Assembly (NCBI GenBank): GCA_022447495.1
Contig: JAKVBH010000015.1
Coordinates: 57,041 to 121,040, forward strand
Length of the DNA stretch: 64,000 bases
DNA from: Marinovum sp.
GTDB taxonomy: Bacteria; Pseudomonadota; Alphaproteobacteria; Rhodobacterales; Rhodobacteraceae
Direction of reading: 5' to 3'
The notes under the pieces are model-generated. The model was not told the DNA's origin and searched no databases. It saw only the letters and a program-made list of their open reading frames with translations. This document shows, in pieces, positions 56,298-64,000 of the stretch. The translations under genes were made by a program, and so were the position numbers. Every line of letters begins with the position of its first letter. Positions within the stretch are counted from its first letter, which is position 1.

Positions 56298-57029
56298 GGG
56301 AGTAGTTTTTCGAGAGGTGCAATCCTGTGGTCTGCGATTTTGGCGAGGGCTCAAGTGAGCGAGGCTTGAGGGTCGACGCCGTTGAGCGTGGCAGTTTCGA
56401 TTAGTGTGAAGAAGACTGCAATGGCTTTGCCGCCGCCTTCTGAGCCTGCAAACATCCAGTTCTTCCGGCCTATGGCGACGTGTTTGACAACGCGCGCTGC
56501 GGTGTTTTTATCCAATTCCCCGTGGTCGTTCACAAGATATGGCCGTGTCTTTGGCATCCGGTCAAGAGCGTAGCGTATGGCCTGCGCCAGTGGCGATTTG
56601 CCCGTTATCTTGGCCAGTTGGGCACGTGGCCAGCCTTCCAGACAATCGAATATCGGTTCTGATCGTGCCCGCCGCAGCGTGACAGGTACGTCGGGCTATT
56701 TGCCTCGCGCCCCGCGGGTCTCACCAAATGGTCTTCAAAAGATCACCGCGCCGCCACCGAAAAACGAACAGATGACCAGAATAGGGATCATGTTTGCGTT
56801 CATCGCGTATCTGCGCGGCCGGAGTCACTGAAACACCGGGCGCAACCGTCTGATGGCAAATCTCTTTCTTCTCGTCGTCCGACCAGCTTCCGCCGCTTGC
56901 CCATAAACCCAGCCCTAAGTGTCCACTTAGCTCATTTAAATCGGCCACGTTAGGGCGGGTTGAACGAACGCTCTCGCCTTTTACGCAAGCGGATATTGCT
57001 GTTGAGGCGTCTGATTTTAATAGCGTCAT
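56270..57029 (-). mobile_element. IS66-family element remnant (tnpA, tnpB and tnpC fragments)
   Basis: Three pieces in the order tnpA-tnpB-tnpC lie on the minus strand. A tnpA start at 57029 (MTLLKSDASTAI, then SWSDDEKKEICHQTVAPGVS, RRYAMNAN) breaks off near 56795. A tnpB middle piece (HDPYSGHLFVFRWRRGDLLK) is joined there in a changed frame and ends near 56721. A tnpC C-terminal part follows (LRRARSEPIFDCLEGWPRAQ, GKSPLAQAIRYALDRMPKTR, HVAIGRKNWMFAGSEGGGKA, LIETATLNGVDPQASL) and after an in-frame TGA runs on to IADHRIAPLEKLLPWR near 56270. Stops and deletions make it inactive. Confidence 0.82.
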
Positions 57030-57438
57030 CCTTTCGTCACGACGTGGATTATACCGCTAAAGCGTCAGTTTACCGGTGCCAGTTTGGCTCAGAATCGAAT
57101 TTGTGCTTTCTCTGCGCGTTGATTTGAGTAGCCTGCCACAGGCTTTTCAGACACTTGAGATGAAACGGTTGCTATTTGCATGCTGCAAAATCTTGTTGAG
57201 TAATCTTCAGAAACACTGTGCGCTGTGTTTTACGTAAACTCAGTTTTGTCCGTTCCTGAGTAGACACGCATCGGCTTTGAGACCACCTGTTGTTAGACCC
57301 GCTTCAGTGTGGCGACCTGACTACAATCAAGTTTCTGGCCAACTCTGCCCCACATTCACAATAGGTCAAGCGCAAAAGTAGACTGTTTACATCTTGCCCT
57401 CGGTGGAAGACGCCGTCGACGGCAAGCTTGCCAACCGA
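57030..57438. other. Intergenic stretch, no gene seen
   Basis: About 400 nt separate the IS66 remnant from the last ABC ATPase gene. I see no open frame with a ribosome-binding site on either strand. The right part may hold the lost left end of the IS66 copy. I could not identify a clear terminator for the ABC operon, whose last stop is at 57439. Confidence 0.5.
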
Positions 57439-58512
57439 CTAGGTCAGCACTCCGTCTTGAAATACCAGCACATCTTTGTGCGCCACGGAGACACCAAGCT
57501 TACTGCCTACATCTATCTTTTGACGCAGACGTGATTTCACTTTGAAAAGCTCACCATTAGCTGCGCGCAGACTTACGATCCGATCGATGCCTAGGTTTTC
57601 GCAGGCTTCGACCATCGCAACTGCATTCGATTCAGAGGGGTCAGAGAAGTTTAGATGGTCCGGTCGGATACCGATCTGCAAAGCGCCTGGTCCCAAATCA
57701 CCACGAGGTAAGTCTGTCAGTGCGAGCGCCGGGCAGTTTAATCTATCGCCCTTTACATCAACATTGAATAGGTTGATTGGCGGGGATCCGATGAAATAGC
57801 CGACAAAGGTATTCTCGGGGCGCTCAAACAGCTGCTCGGGACGTCCCGATTGTTGGACACGTCCGTCTTTCATGACCACGACCTCATCTGCGAAAGACAT
57901 TGCTTCACTTTGGTCGTGGGTCACCAGGATCATTGTGGTGCCCGTTTGACGGTTGATCTCACGTAGCTTGCGGCGCAGGGAAAACTTCATCTGCGGATCG
58001 ATCACAGTCAGAGGCTCATCAAGTAGAACCGCGCTCACATCGTCGCGCACCAATCCGCGGCCAAGCGAAATGAGCTGCTTTTGGTCTGCACTTAGGCGGC
58101 GTGCGGGCATGTCCAAAATGTCATCGAGTTCCAGCATCTCTGAGACTTCGGCCACGCGACCGCTGATCTTCTTTGGATCCCAGTCGCGGCATTCCAACGG
58201 GAATGACAGGTTCCGCCGGACGGATTTGGTGGTGTATATCACCGGGAACTGAAAAACCTGTGCGATGTTGCGTTCTGATGTGGTCTTGTTTGTTACGTCT
58301 CGGCCATCAAACAGAAGCTGGCCGTCAGATGGATGCAAAAGACCCGAGATGATGTTCAACATTGTGGTTTTGCCGCAACCCGATGGTCCAAGCAGCGCAT
58401 AGGTCTTGCCGTCTTCCCACACCAGATTCACGGGTTTTAGCGCGTAGTCCTCTTCAGACTTTGGTTGAGGGAAGTAGCTATGCCCCAAATTTTTAAGCGT
58501 TATTTCAGCCAT
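57439..58512 (-). CDS. ABC transporter ATPase (GlpT-like, degenerate signature)
   Basis: This 357-residue ATPase has Walker A GPSGCGKTT, Q-loop QVFQFP, Walker B AVLLDEPLTVID and H-loop MILVTHDQSEAMSF. The ABC signature is RLSADQKQLISLGRGL instead of LSGGQ. The C-terminal region (GYFIGSPPINLFNV) is the regulatory OB-type domain of CUT1 ATPases. It pairs with the ATPase encoded just upstream (8-nt overlap) and resembles GlpT of GlpSTPQV glycerol importers. Substrate is probably a polyol or sugar. Confidence 0.9.
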   Translation of the reverse strand: MAEITLKNLGHSYFPQPKSEEDYALKPVNLVWEDGKTYALLGPSGCGKTTMLNIISGLLHPSDGQLLFDGRDVTNKTTSERNIAQVFQFPVIYTTKSVRRNLSFPLECRDWDPKKISGRVAEVSEMLELDDILDMPARRLSADQKQLISLGRGLVRDDVSAVLLDEPLTVIDPQMKFSLRRKLREINRQTGTTMILVTHDQSEAMSFADEVVVMKDGRVQQSGRPEQLFERPENTFVGYFIGSPPINLFNVDVKGDRLNCPALALTDLPRGDLGPGALQIGIRPDHLNFSDPSESNAVAMVEACENLGIDRIVSLRAANGELFKVKSRLRQKIDVGSKLGVSVAHKDVLVFQDGVLT

Positions 58513-59563
58513 TTGAACGCCTTTCAGTGATGTTTTTACCTTCTGCTGAGAACAGCAGCAGACTGGATGTGTCCAAAGAAACGGAAATGATTTGGTCGGG
58601 CATGAACTCGTGGATGCCTTCGATCAGCATCACTGCGGATCCGAAGTCGAACGACAGATGCACGATCGTATCTGATCCCGAGAATTCCGCCAAAACGACT
58701 CTCGCAGTCGTATCGCCACCAACCAAAAGAGCGTCCGGTCGGATGCCGACTTTGACAGGGCCATTGGCCGGCAATACGAGGTCGGGCGGCAGCGGCAATT
58801 CAGTTTCACAGAGGACAATCCGCCCCTCAGCCACCTTGCCATCCACTATCGACACTGGCGGGTCACTGATCAGCTTTGCAACCTCGACAGTCGCGGGCGC
58901 TTCAAAAATCTCTTCCGGCGCGTCCTTCGCAAGGATCTGGCCTTCATGCATAACGATCATCTCATGACCAAGCTGCATAGCTTCGGCAGGATCGGTCGTG
59001 GAGTACAGGATGATACCATCGCCGTTTTCAGCCAGAAGGCGAGGGAACTCTTCACGGAGTTTCTCACGCAGCTTGTAGTCGAGGTTTGCCAGAGGCTCAT
59101 CCATCAACAGGATGCGCGATTTTTTCACGATTGCACGTGCGATCGCCACCCGTTGTTGCTGACCACCTGACAGTTCAGATGGCATGCGGTCTTCGAAGCC
59201 AACCAGACCGACAAGTGAGAGAGCTGCCAATGCCCGTTCCTTGGCGTCCTCGACGGAATATCCTTGGCGACGCAGCGGAAAGACGACGTTTTTTAACACC
59301 GTGAAGTGTGGGTAGTTGATGAACTGTTGGTAGACCATGCTCATTTGCCGTTTGCGCACGGGGCGCTTGGCAAGGTCTTGGCCGTCGAGCGCCAGATGGC
59401 CTTCAGCGATGTCATCCAGCCCCATGAGGGTGCGTAGCAGTTCCGTTTTTCCGGCACCGGTCCGCCCAAGTATTGTGTAGATTTTGCTGTTTTCCAGATC
59501 AGCGTTGAGATTGAACAAAGGGCGCTTTCGATCCGCGGTTGAGAGATTTTTTAAGGTAAGCAT
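58505..59563 (-). CDS. ABC transporter ATPase (GlpS-like, H-loop variant)
   Basis: This 352-residue ATPase has Walker A GRTGAGKTE, Q-loop MVYQQFINYP, an intact signature ELSGGQQQRVAIARAI and Walker B ILLMDEPLANLD. The H-loop reads ILYSTTDPAEAMQLG, with Thr where the switch His is expected. The C-terminal domain (DPPVSIVDGKVAEGRI) is of the CUT1 type. ATG 59563 lies 4 nt after the permease stop; the frame is open to 59614. It forms a heterodimer with the following ATPase, as in GlpST. Confidence 0.9.
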   Translation of the reverse strand: MLTLKNLSTADRKRPLFNLNADLENSKIYTILGRTGAGKTELLRTLMGLDDIAEGHLALDGQDLAKRPVRKRQMSMVYQQFINYPHFTVLKNVVFPLRRQGYSVEDAKERALAALSLVGLVGFEDRMPSELSGGQQQRVAIARAIVKKSRILLMDEPLANLDYKLREKLREEFPRLLAENGDGIILYSTTDPAEAMQLGHEMIVMHEGQILAKDAPEEIFEAPATVEVAKLISDPPVSIVDGKVAEGRIVLCETELPLPPDLVLPANGPVKVGIRPDALLVGGDTTARVVLAEFSGSDTIVHLSFDFGSAVMLIEGIHEFMPDQIISVSLDTSSLLLFSAEGKNITERRSNG

Positions 59564-59567
59564 GGCG

Positions 59568-60413
59568 TTATCTGAATGCTCCTGCGAGGGAACCGCGTGA
59601 CATGAAACGCTCAACTACGATGGCGATAAGCGCGAGCGGGGTAACGGAGATCAACGCGAAGGCAGATAGCGACCACCACGGGGTCACTGACGAGTTGAGC
59701 GAAACGATGGCCACAGGCAAAAGCTGCGTTTCGGTGAACGTCAGGATGAAGGCGAAGAAAAAGTCGTTCCAACCAAAGATCAGGCAGAACATCCCGGCCA
59801 CCACCAGACCAGCAGTGGAGTTCGGTAGGACGACGCGGAAGAAGGCTCCGATAGGCGTGCAACCGTCGATCATGGCCATTTCATCCAGCTCTTTTGGGAT
59901 GGACGCGAAAAAGTCGGTCATAACCCATACTGCGATAGGGAGAAGGAGCGCGACATAGACAATGACCAAGCCAAAGATCGTATCCAATGCCTGGATTTCC
60001 TTGAGCATTAAGAAGAATGGGATGGCGAGCACGATCGGCGGCATGATGCGTTGTGAGATAAAAAAGAAAGTGATGTCCGAATTCTTTACGAAGCCTGCCT
60101 TGTATGAAAACCGACTAAGGCCGTAAGCGGCAAGCGTTCCCAGTCCCAAGCTGACAATGCTGGCAAGCAAGGTTACGGAAGCTGAGTTGAAGAACGGTTG
60201 AACAATATTGATGCCCTGGCTGCCGCTGGCAAAGAGCGAAGTCCAACCTTGAACAGAAGGTTCGAACTCGACCCATGGGATGTAACGCGCACCACTGGTT
60301 ACGGCATTTGCGTCTTTGAATGAGGTGCTGAGTGCCCAGAGGAAGGGGAAGACCACGAAGGTCGCCCATGCCAAAAGGCAGAGGTATTTGATGATGTTGT
60401 ATGTGCGTCCCAT
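59568..60413 (-). CDS. Carbohydrate ABC transporter permease (MalG-type)
   Basis: This 281-residue inner-membrane protein has about six membrane segments and the EAA loop ELDEMAMIDGCTPIGAFFRV before the last ones, the contact site for an ATPase. The N-terminus begins MGRTYNIIKYLCLLAW. GGAAAGGACG is upstream; the start is 1 nt after the preceding permease stop. It resembles GlpQ-type permeases. Confidence 0.92.
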   Translation of the reverse strand: MGRTYNIIKYLCLLAWATFVVFPFLWALSTSFKDANAVTSGARYIPWVEFEPSVQGWTSLFASGSQGINIVQPFFNSASVTLLASIVSLGLGTLAAYGLSRFSYKAGFVKNSDITFFFISQRIMPPIVLAIPFFLMLKEIQALDTIFGLVIVYVALLLPIAVWVMTDFFASIPKELDEMAMIDGCTPIGAFFRVVLPNSTAGLVVAGMFCLIFGWNDFFFAFILTFTETQLLPVAIVSLNSSVTPWWSLSAFALISVTPLALIAIVVERFMSRGSLAGAFR

Positions 60414-60414
60414 A

Positions 60415-61281
60415 TCAGTCGTCCTTTCCGACCAGAAAGCGCATGAGGAGCTTAGCAATAATCGTAAGTGTTATGATCATCAGCACGAGGTAGGCGAGCG
60501 ATAGCGCTGCCGAATAACCGACTTGGAAGTCGCGCAATCCTCGGATGTAGATGTAGTAGGATGGCGTCTCAGTCGCAGTACCCGGCCCGCCAGAGGTCAT
60601 TACATTGACGGTGTCCATGATCTTCGAGGCTTCGATCAAGCGGATGATAATTGCGCCGATTGAAATAGGTGCCATCAAGGGGAATGTGACCTGCCAGAAG
60701 GTGCGCGTTGGCGAAGCGCCATCGATTGCAGCGGCGAGGTAGGGTTCGCGTGGCAGTGACACGAGACCGGCAAGCAGCAGCAAGAACATAAACGGCGTCC
60801 ATTGCCAAACTTCGACAATTACCACGCTGATGAACGCGCCCGTCGCGCTAGACAGCCACGGCACGGGACCAATGCCAATCATGGATAGCAGATCGTTTGC
60901 GGGGCCGAGACTCTCGTGGAAAACTGTGCGCCAGATGACGGACATCACCACCGGTGTAGTCATCATTGGGACCAGAAAGAGCACCCGGAATACGCGTCCA
61001 CCGGGCATTTTTTTCCATACGGCCAGCGCCAATGCGAAACCGAGAACATATTGCAGCGTCACGGTAATAAAACTCATCCCAGAGAGCCGCAGAAGACTTT
61101 CCCAGAAACGCGTGTCTTGGAAGAGGCGCGCGTAGTTGCGGCCGCCGATGAAATCGAGGCCTGTCTGGTAGACGTCCCAGCTCGAGAAACTCACTCGCAC
61201 GGTGAAGATCAGTGGGAATAGGATAATAGCTGCCAGCGTCAGAAGCGCGGGAAGTAGAAAGAAATGCTTTGGCTTAAGCAT
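60415..61281 (-). CDS. Carbohydrate ABC transporter permease (MalF-type)
   Basis: This 288-residue inner-membrane protein has about six membrane segments and the EAA loop EPYLAAAIDGASPTRTFWQV. The N-terminus is MLKPKHFFLLPALLTL. ATG 61281 is preferred over a TTG at 61293. It is the first permease gene after the binding protein and resembles GlpP-type permeases. Confidence 0.92.
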   Translation of the reverse strand: MLKPKHFFLLPALLTLAAIILFPLIFTVRVSFSSWDVYQTGLDFIGGRNYARLFQDTRFWESLLRLSGMSFITVTLQYVLGFALALAVWKKMPGGRVFRVLFLVPMMTTPVVMSVIWRTVFHESLGPANDLLSMIGIGPVPWLSSATGAFISVVIVEVWQWTPFMFLLLLAGLVSLPREPYLAAAIDGASPTRTFWQVTFPLMAPISIGAIIIRLIEASKIMDTVNVMTSGGPGTATETPSYYIYIRGLRDFQVGYSAALSLAYLVLMIITLTIIAKLLMRFLVGKDD

Positions 61282-61309
61282 ATCGATGTCCAACTCGTAG
61301 AAAGGTTGT

Positions 61310-61334
61310 GTGGGGGGCGGGGAAGTCCCCCTAC
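61310..61334. repeat. GC-rich hairpin after the binding-protein gene
   Basis: GTGGGGGG (61310-61317) pairs with CCCCCTAC (61327-61334) with one wobble and a 9-nt loop, 18 nt after the binding-protein stop. No T run follows. Such hairpins often stabilise the binding-protein part of an ABC operon transcript. Confidence 0.45.
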
Positions 61335-61351
61335 GAAGACATAAGAAGAAT

Positions 61352-62890
61352 TCAGTCTTCGTTGTCTTCTAGCCGGACCACGTTGGCGTAAGCGTCACGC
61401 AGACGGTCCGCGCCGATGCGATCAACGATGTCCGACCATTCCTTGGCTACGCCATCCAGAGCTTCTTGAGCGGACTTCTGTCCGGCCAGTGCTTCGGCCA
61501 CACCGTTTGCCATCGAGGACATGAACTGCCCCACACCGGGAACACGAAGATCATAGACGCGGTTGGTGCTGTCTTCCATTTCGGATAGGGTTGTTACGTA
61601 GCTGTCGGCCACGTCAGCGTCCCAGCCCAGACCTTGCCAGAAGGTGCTGTCAAAATGGCTGTCACGGTATGGGTTCACACCGAAGCGACCAATTTGAAGG
61701 TCATGGAACGTGTTGGCTTCGTTGGAGAAGAAACATAGGAAGTCAAAGGCCATCTTTTGGTTTTCGGACTCTTTGGATACAGCAGAGGACCAGCCCCAAG
61801 TCATGTAGGGCGCGCGGTTTGGTTCTTCAAAACTGTCCCATTGGCCCGTTTCTCGGTTCCATACTTCCTTGGCACCCGGCAGAGGCGCCGCTCCAACAGC
61901 ATTGCGAATGCGGCTGTCTTCTTGCTGCGCTTGGATGAAGGCGTCATCCCATGAGTAACTCATCAGTGTCTGACCACCACCAAACGAGAAGATCTCGTCG
62001 CCGAGGCCAAAGCTGCTACCACCAGGTGGAAATGCTTTCTGCGCCTCCACGAACAGTTCTAGTCCCCGCACAAATCCTGGCGTATTGATCATCGGCTCCA
62101 TTGTCTCAAGGTCGAAGAAGAACCCTCCGCCGACATCCGGATGTTTTGCATAGGGCGCGGCACGGCTAATGAAGGCAGAGAACATTAGATCGTCGCGCTT
62201 GGCCACTTCGGCAGAACCATAGTTCAGCTCTCCGTCGTCATCCCAGTCAAAGCCGGAAAAGACGCTTGCGACTTCGTTGTATTCCTCCCAAGTGGCAGGA
62301 ACTGTCAGATCACGGCCGGTTGCATCTTTGAATTTCGCCTGCATCTCAGGGTTTTCAAACACATCCGTGCGATACTTCAGATAGTGGCGGTCGCCATCCA
62401 TGGGATATTGGATCATCTGCCCATTCCAAGTGGCGACACCTTTAAAGCTGTCGGTCACGTCGGACATGCCTGATGAGTTGGTGTAAGCCTCTGGGACAGG
62501 TGCCAAGAAGCGATTGAAATCGCCAATCCACAGGGACGCGTAGAACAGAACATCGTAGGCGTTTTGACCCGATTGAAACGGGATCATGATGCGCTGGAAC
62601 AGATCGCCAAATGGCACGTGTACAACATTTACCTCCGCGCCTGTCAGCTCTGCAAACTGTTCTGCGTGCAGGGCGGTTGGTTCGCCAATTACTGGGATAG
62701 CGTGTGTGATCACGTTCAGCGTCTCGCCCGAGTAATCCATGGCGTCGATGGCCGCATAATTACATGTGCCCGGCAGGTCAGAGACGACGCCGTACTTAGT
62801 GTAATCTTCGGCGGTAGCAACGGCTGGCGGCAAGATACCCGCTGCCGCAATCGCTAGAGCCGAGATCGACCCAGTACTTTTATTTTTCAT
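61352..62890 (-). CDS. Extracellular solute-binding protein (family 1, carbohydrate)
   Basis: This 512-residue protein has a Sec signal (SISALAIAAAGILPPAVATA) with cleavage near ATAEDY. The mature part has the family-1 pattern HAEQFAELTGAEVNVVHVPF, MIPFQSGQNAYDVLFYASLW, TWEEYNEVASVFSG, and PYMTWGWSSAVSKESENQKM. The size is in the range of GlpV-like proteins (about 550 residues) but the N-terminus differs. GGGAGG is upstream of the ATG at 62890. It leads the operon with two permeases and two ATPases. Substrate unknown. Confidence 0.9.
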   Translation of the reverse strand: MKNKSTGSISALAIAAAGILPPAVATAEDYTKYGVVSDLPGTCNYAAIDAMDYSGETLNVITHAIPVIGEPTALHAEQFAELTGAEVNVVHVPFGDLFQRIMIPFQSGQNAYDVLFYASLWIGDFNRFLAPVPEAYTNSSGMSDVTDSFKGVATWNGQMIQYPMDGDRHYLKYRTDVFENPEMQAKFKDATGRDLTVPATWEEYNEVASVFSGFDWDDDGELNYGSAEVAKRDDLMFSAFISRAAPYAKHPDVGGGFFFDLETMEPMINTPGFVRGLELFVEAQKAFPPGGSSFGLGDEIFSFGGGQTLMSYSWDDAFIQAQQEDSRIRNAVGAAPLPGAKEVWNRETGQWDSFEEPNRAPYMTWGWSSAVSKESENQKMAFDFLCFFSNEANTFHDLQIGRFGVNPYRDSHFDSTFWQGLGWDADVADSYVTTLSEMEDSTNRVYDLRVPGVGQFMSSMANGVAEALAGQKSAQEALDGVAKEWSDIVDRIGADRLRDAYANVVRLEDNED

Positions 62891-62919
62891 ATTTTCCTCC
62901 CGAGTTTATATGAATTGTC

Positions 62920-63612
62920 CTAAGGGACGAGCACGGCTCGTCCTTTGATTTTGCCTTCGAGCAAAGCGCGAAGGGCGGTGTTCGCGTCCGCCAGATCGAA
63001 CTCTTGGGTTTCGATTTGAATAAATCCGCGATGCGCTAACTCCATCAGCTCGGACAGTTCTGCCCATGTGCCGACAAGGTTTCCGATGATATTCTTTTCG
63101 TTGATGACAAGGTCAAAAGCAGAGACGCTTATGTCCTCGCCATAGCCCACGATGTAATAGCTGCCCGCCTTGCGGGTCATGGCGAGGCCCTTGCTTGTTG
63201 TGCCAGTCTCCCCGACAAAATCGAGGACTGCTTCCGCCCCATGTCCTTTGGTTAAGGACATAACGGCATCGACTTCGCCGCCATCGGCTTTCACCATGTG
63301 ATCTGCGCTGGACTCTGCTGCGAGCTGTAAAGATGCGTCGTTGCTATCGATCACAATGATCTCTGCCGCAGACATCGCACGTACAATTTGAATAGCGATA
63401 TGACCAAGTCCGCCCGCACCAATTATCGCGCAGGTTTGCCCGGGTAACAGCTGTTGCGTCGCTCTTTTGGCCGCGCGGTAAGCTGTAAGACCCGCGTTTG
63501 CATAGGGGGCAGCTTCGTGCGGAGGCAGGGACTTTGGCAACGGAACCAGATTGCGATCCGATGTCACTAAGGCTTCGGCAAAGCTGTCCGTCGTCAGGGT
63601 TTTTGGGGCCAA
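62920..63612 (-). pseudogene. Medium-chain alcohol dehydrogenase, N-terminal part missing
   Basis: The 230-residue frame corresponds to the C-terminal two-thirds of a zinc-dependent MDR alcohol dehydrogenase: DSFAEALVTSDRNLVPLPKS, the Rossmann motif AIIGAGGLGHIAIQIVRAMS, VLDFVGETGTTSKGLAM and IGNLVGTWAELSELMELAHR. The N-terminal catalytic domain with the zinc ligands (about 110 residues) is absent. The frame is cut where the IS3-family element begins near 63613. The apparent start (TTG 63612) is not real. It ends 30 nt before the binding protein and may once have oxidised the transported polyol. Confidence 0.82.
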
Positions 63613-64000
63613 TGGCCGCCTAAACTAAGAGAGAGTTTGGCTCATCTGATTGGTTTGATTATGCGGCGCGCTGTCGGTGATGCAAGCGCCGCGCTTCGAG
63701 TGTTTTTCGTTTGATCCTTTCGCGTTGTTTGAGAATGGCTTTGTCCCTGCCGCAGTAGACGTCGGCGGGTGTGACGTTGTTGATGCTCTCGTGTAAGCGC
63801 TGGTGATTGTAGTGATCGACAAAGGCCGTGATCTGCGCCTCGAGATCGCCTGGCAGGAAGTAGTTTTCGAGCAGGATGCGGTTCTTGAGGGTCTGATGCC
63901 AACGCTCGATCTTGCCCTGGGTCTGCGGATGGTATGGCGCACCGCGCGAGTGCTTCATGCCTTTGTCCTTCAACCATTCGGCCAGATCACCTGATAGGTA
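63613..64000 (-). mobile_element. IS3-family element, right end (partial)
   Basis: The DNA from about 63613 to the window edge belongs to an IS3-family element interrupting the alcohol dehydrogenase. A terminal sequence starting TGGCCGCCTAAACTAAG (63613) fits the TG end of such elements; the exact boundary is uncertain because the other end is off the window. Confidence 0.6.
63659..64000 (-). CDS. IS3-family transposase OrfB, C-terminal part (partial)
   Basis: The frame runs in from the right edge (YLSGDLAEWLKDKGMKHSRG, APYHPQTQGKIERWHQTLKN, FLPGDLEAQITAFVDHYNHQ, then NVTPADVYCGRDKAI) and stops at 63659. The pattern is the end of the rve integrase core; the Glu of the DDE triad lies in GKIERWHQ. 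It is intact as far as seen. The start is outside the window. Confidence 0.9.
   Translation of the reverse strand, partial: YLSGDLAEWLKDKGMKHSRGAPYHPQTQGKIERWHQTLKNRILLENYFLPGDLEAQITAFVDHYNHQRLHESINNVTPADVYCGRDKAILKQRERIKRKTLEARRLHHRQRAA

Noticed and set aside
56721..57029. 102-residue open frame that looks like a novel gene
   Set aside because: It is a fusion of tnpA and tnpB fragments of an IS66 element produced by a deletion.

Overview
The window looks like chromosomal DNA of an alphaproteobacterium of the Rhodobacteraceae (marine Roseobacter type). This rests on gene content and order: a trpG-trpD-trpC-moaC-moeA-lexA run, an alphaproteobacterial GTTC-N7-GTTC SOS box at lexA, a large TRAP transporter with a NarL-type two-component pair, and the CoA-dependent anthranilate pathway. 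Genes are densely packed, many with ATGA or TGATG stop/start overlaps. The only mobile DNA I see is decayed or partial (IS5, IS66 and IS3 families). I see no tRNA, rRNA, CRISPR or phage genes.

Layout. (1) 1-10285: mostly housekeeping genes: a CoxE-like VWA protein, a Bcp-type peroxiredoxin, a large AsmA-like protein, queA, an MFS permease, a DUF924 protein and lpdA. (2) 10658-24838: a tryptophan-degradation locus. A minus-strand operon runs from a 2-aminobenzoyl-CoA monooxygenase/reductase through SDR, MarR, enoyl-CoA hydratase, acyl-CoA dehydrogenase, 2-aminobenzoate-CoA ligase, kynA, kynU, a 50-residue protein and a thioesterase to RidA. A divergent plus-strand operon carries a glutaryl-CoA dehydrogenase, an HGGFW-type kynurenine formamidase and a FadB-like protein. 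Together they could take tryptophan through kynurenine, anthranilate and anthraniloyl-CoA to beta-oxidation. (3) 24843-28640: an AraC regulator, a cupin, a flavin monooxygenase and an IS5-family remnant. (4) 28643-34236: gltA, gltX, comEC and lexA. (5) 34333-39207: moeA, moaC, trpC, ung, trpD, trpG. (6) 39426-49159: a divergent polysaccharide deacetylase, a Rieske oxygenase with an XRE regulator, ilvH and ilvB separated by an opposite-strand hybrid histidine kinase, and an ilvB leader with a 15-codon leader peptide and an attenuator. (7) 49133-56034: a NarL-type response regulator and Cache histidine kinase divergent from a DctP-DctQ-DctM TRAP transporter of the 2-oxo-acid type. (8) 56035-64000: an IS66 remnant, a GlpST-like carbohydrate ABC transporter operon, an alcohol dehydrogenase missing its N-terminal part, and the 3' end of an IS3-family transposase leaving the window.

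The points most worth a second look are the single-locus tryptophan-to-anthraniloyl-CoA pathway with RidA as a possible enamine hydrolase, the 50-residue gene inside it, the ilvB attenuator, the AACTAC/GTAGTT palindrome upstream of the TRAP operon, and the complementary loss of ATPase motifs in the two ABC ATPases. Function calls come from motif recognition by eye; no database search was run.
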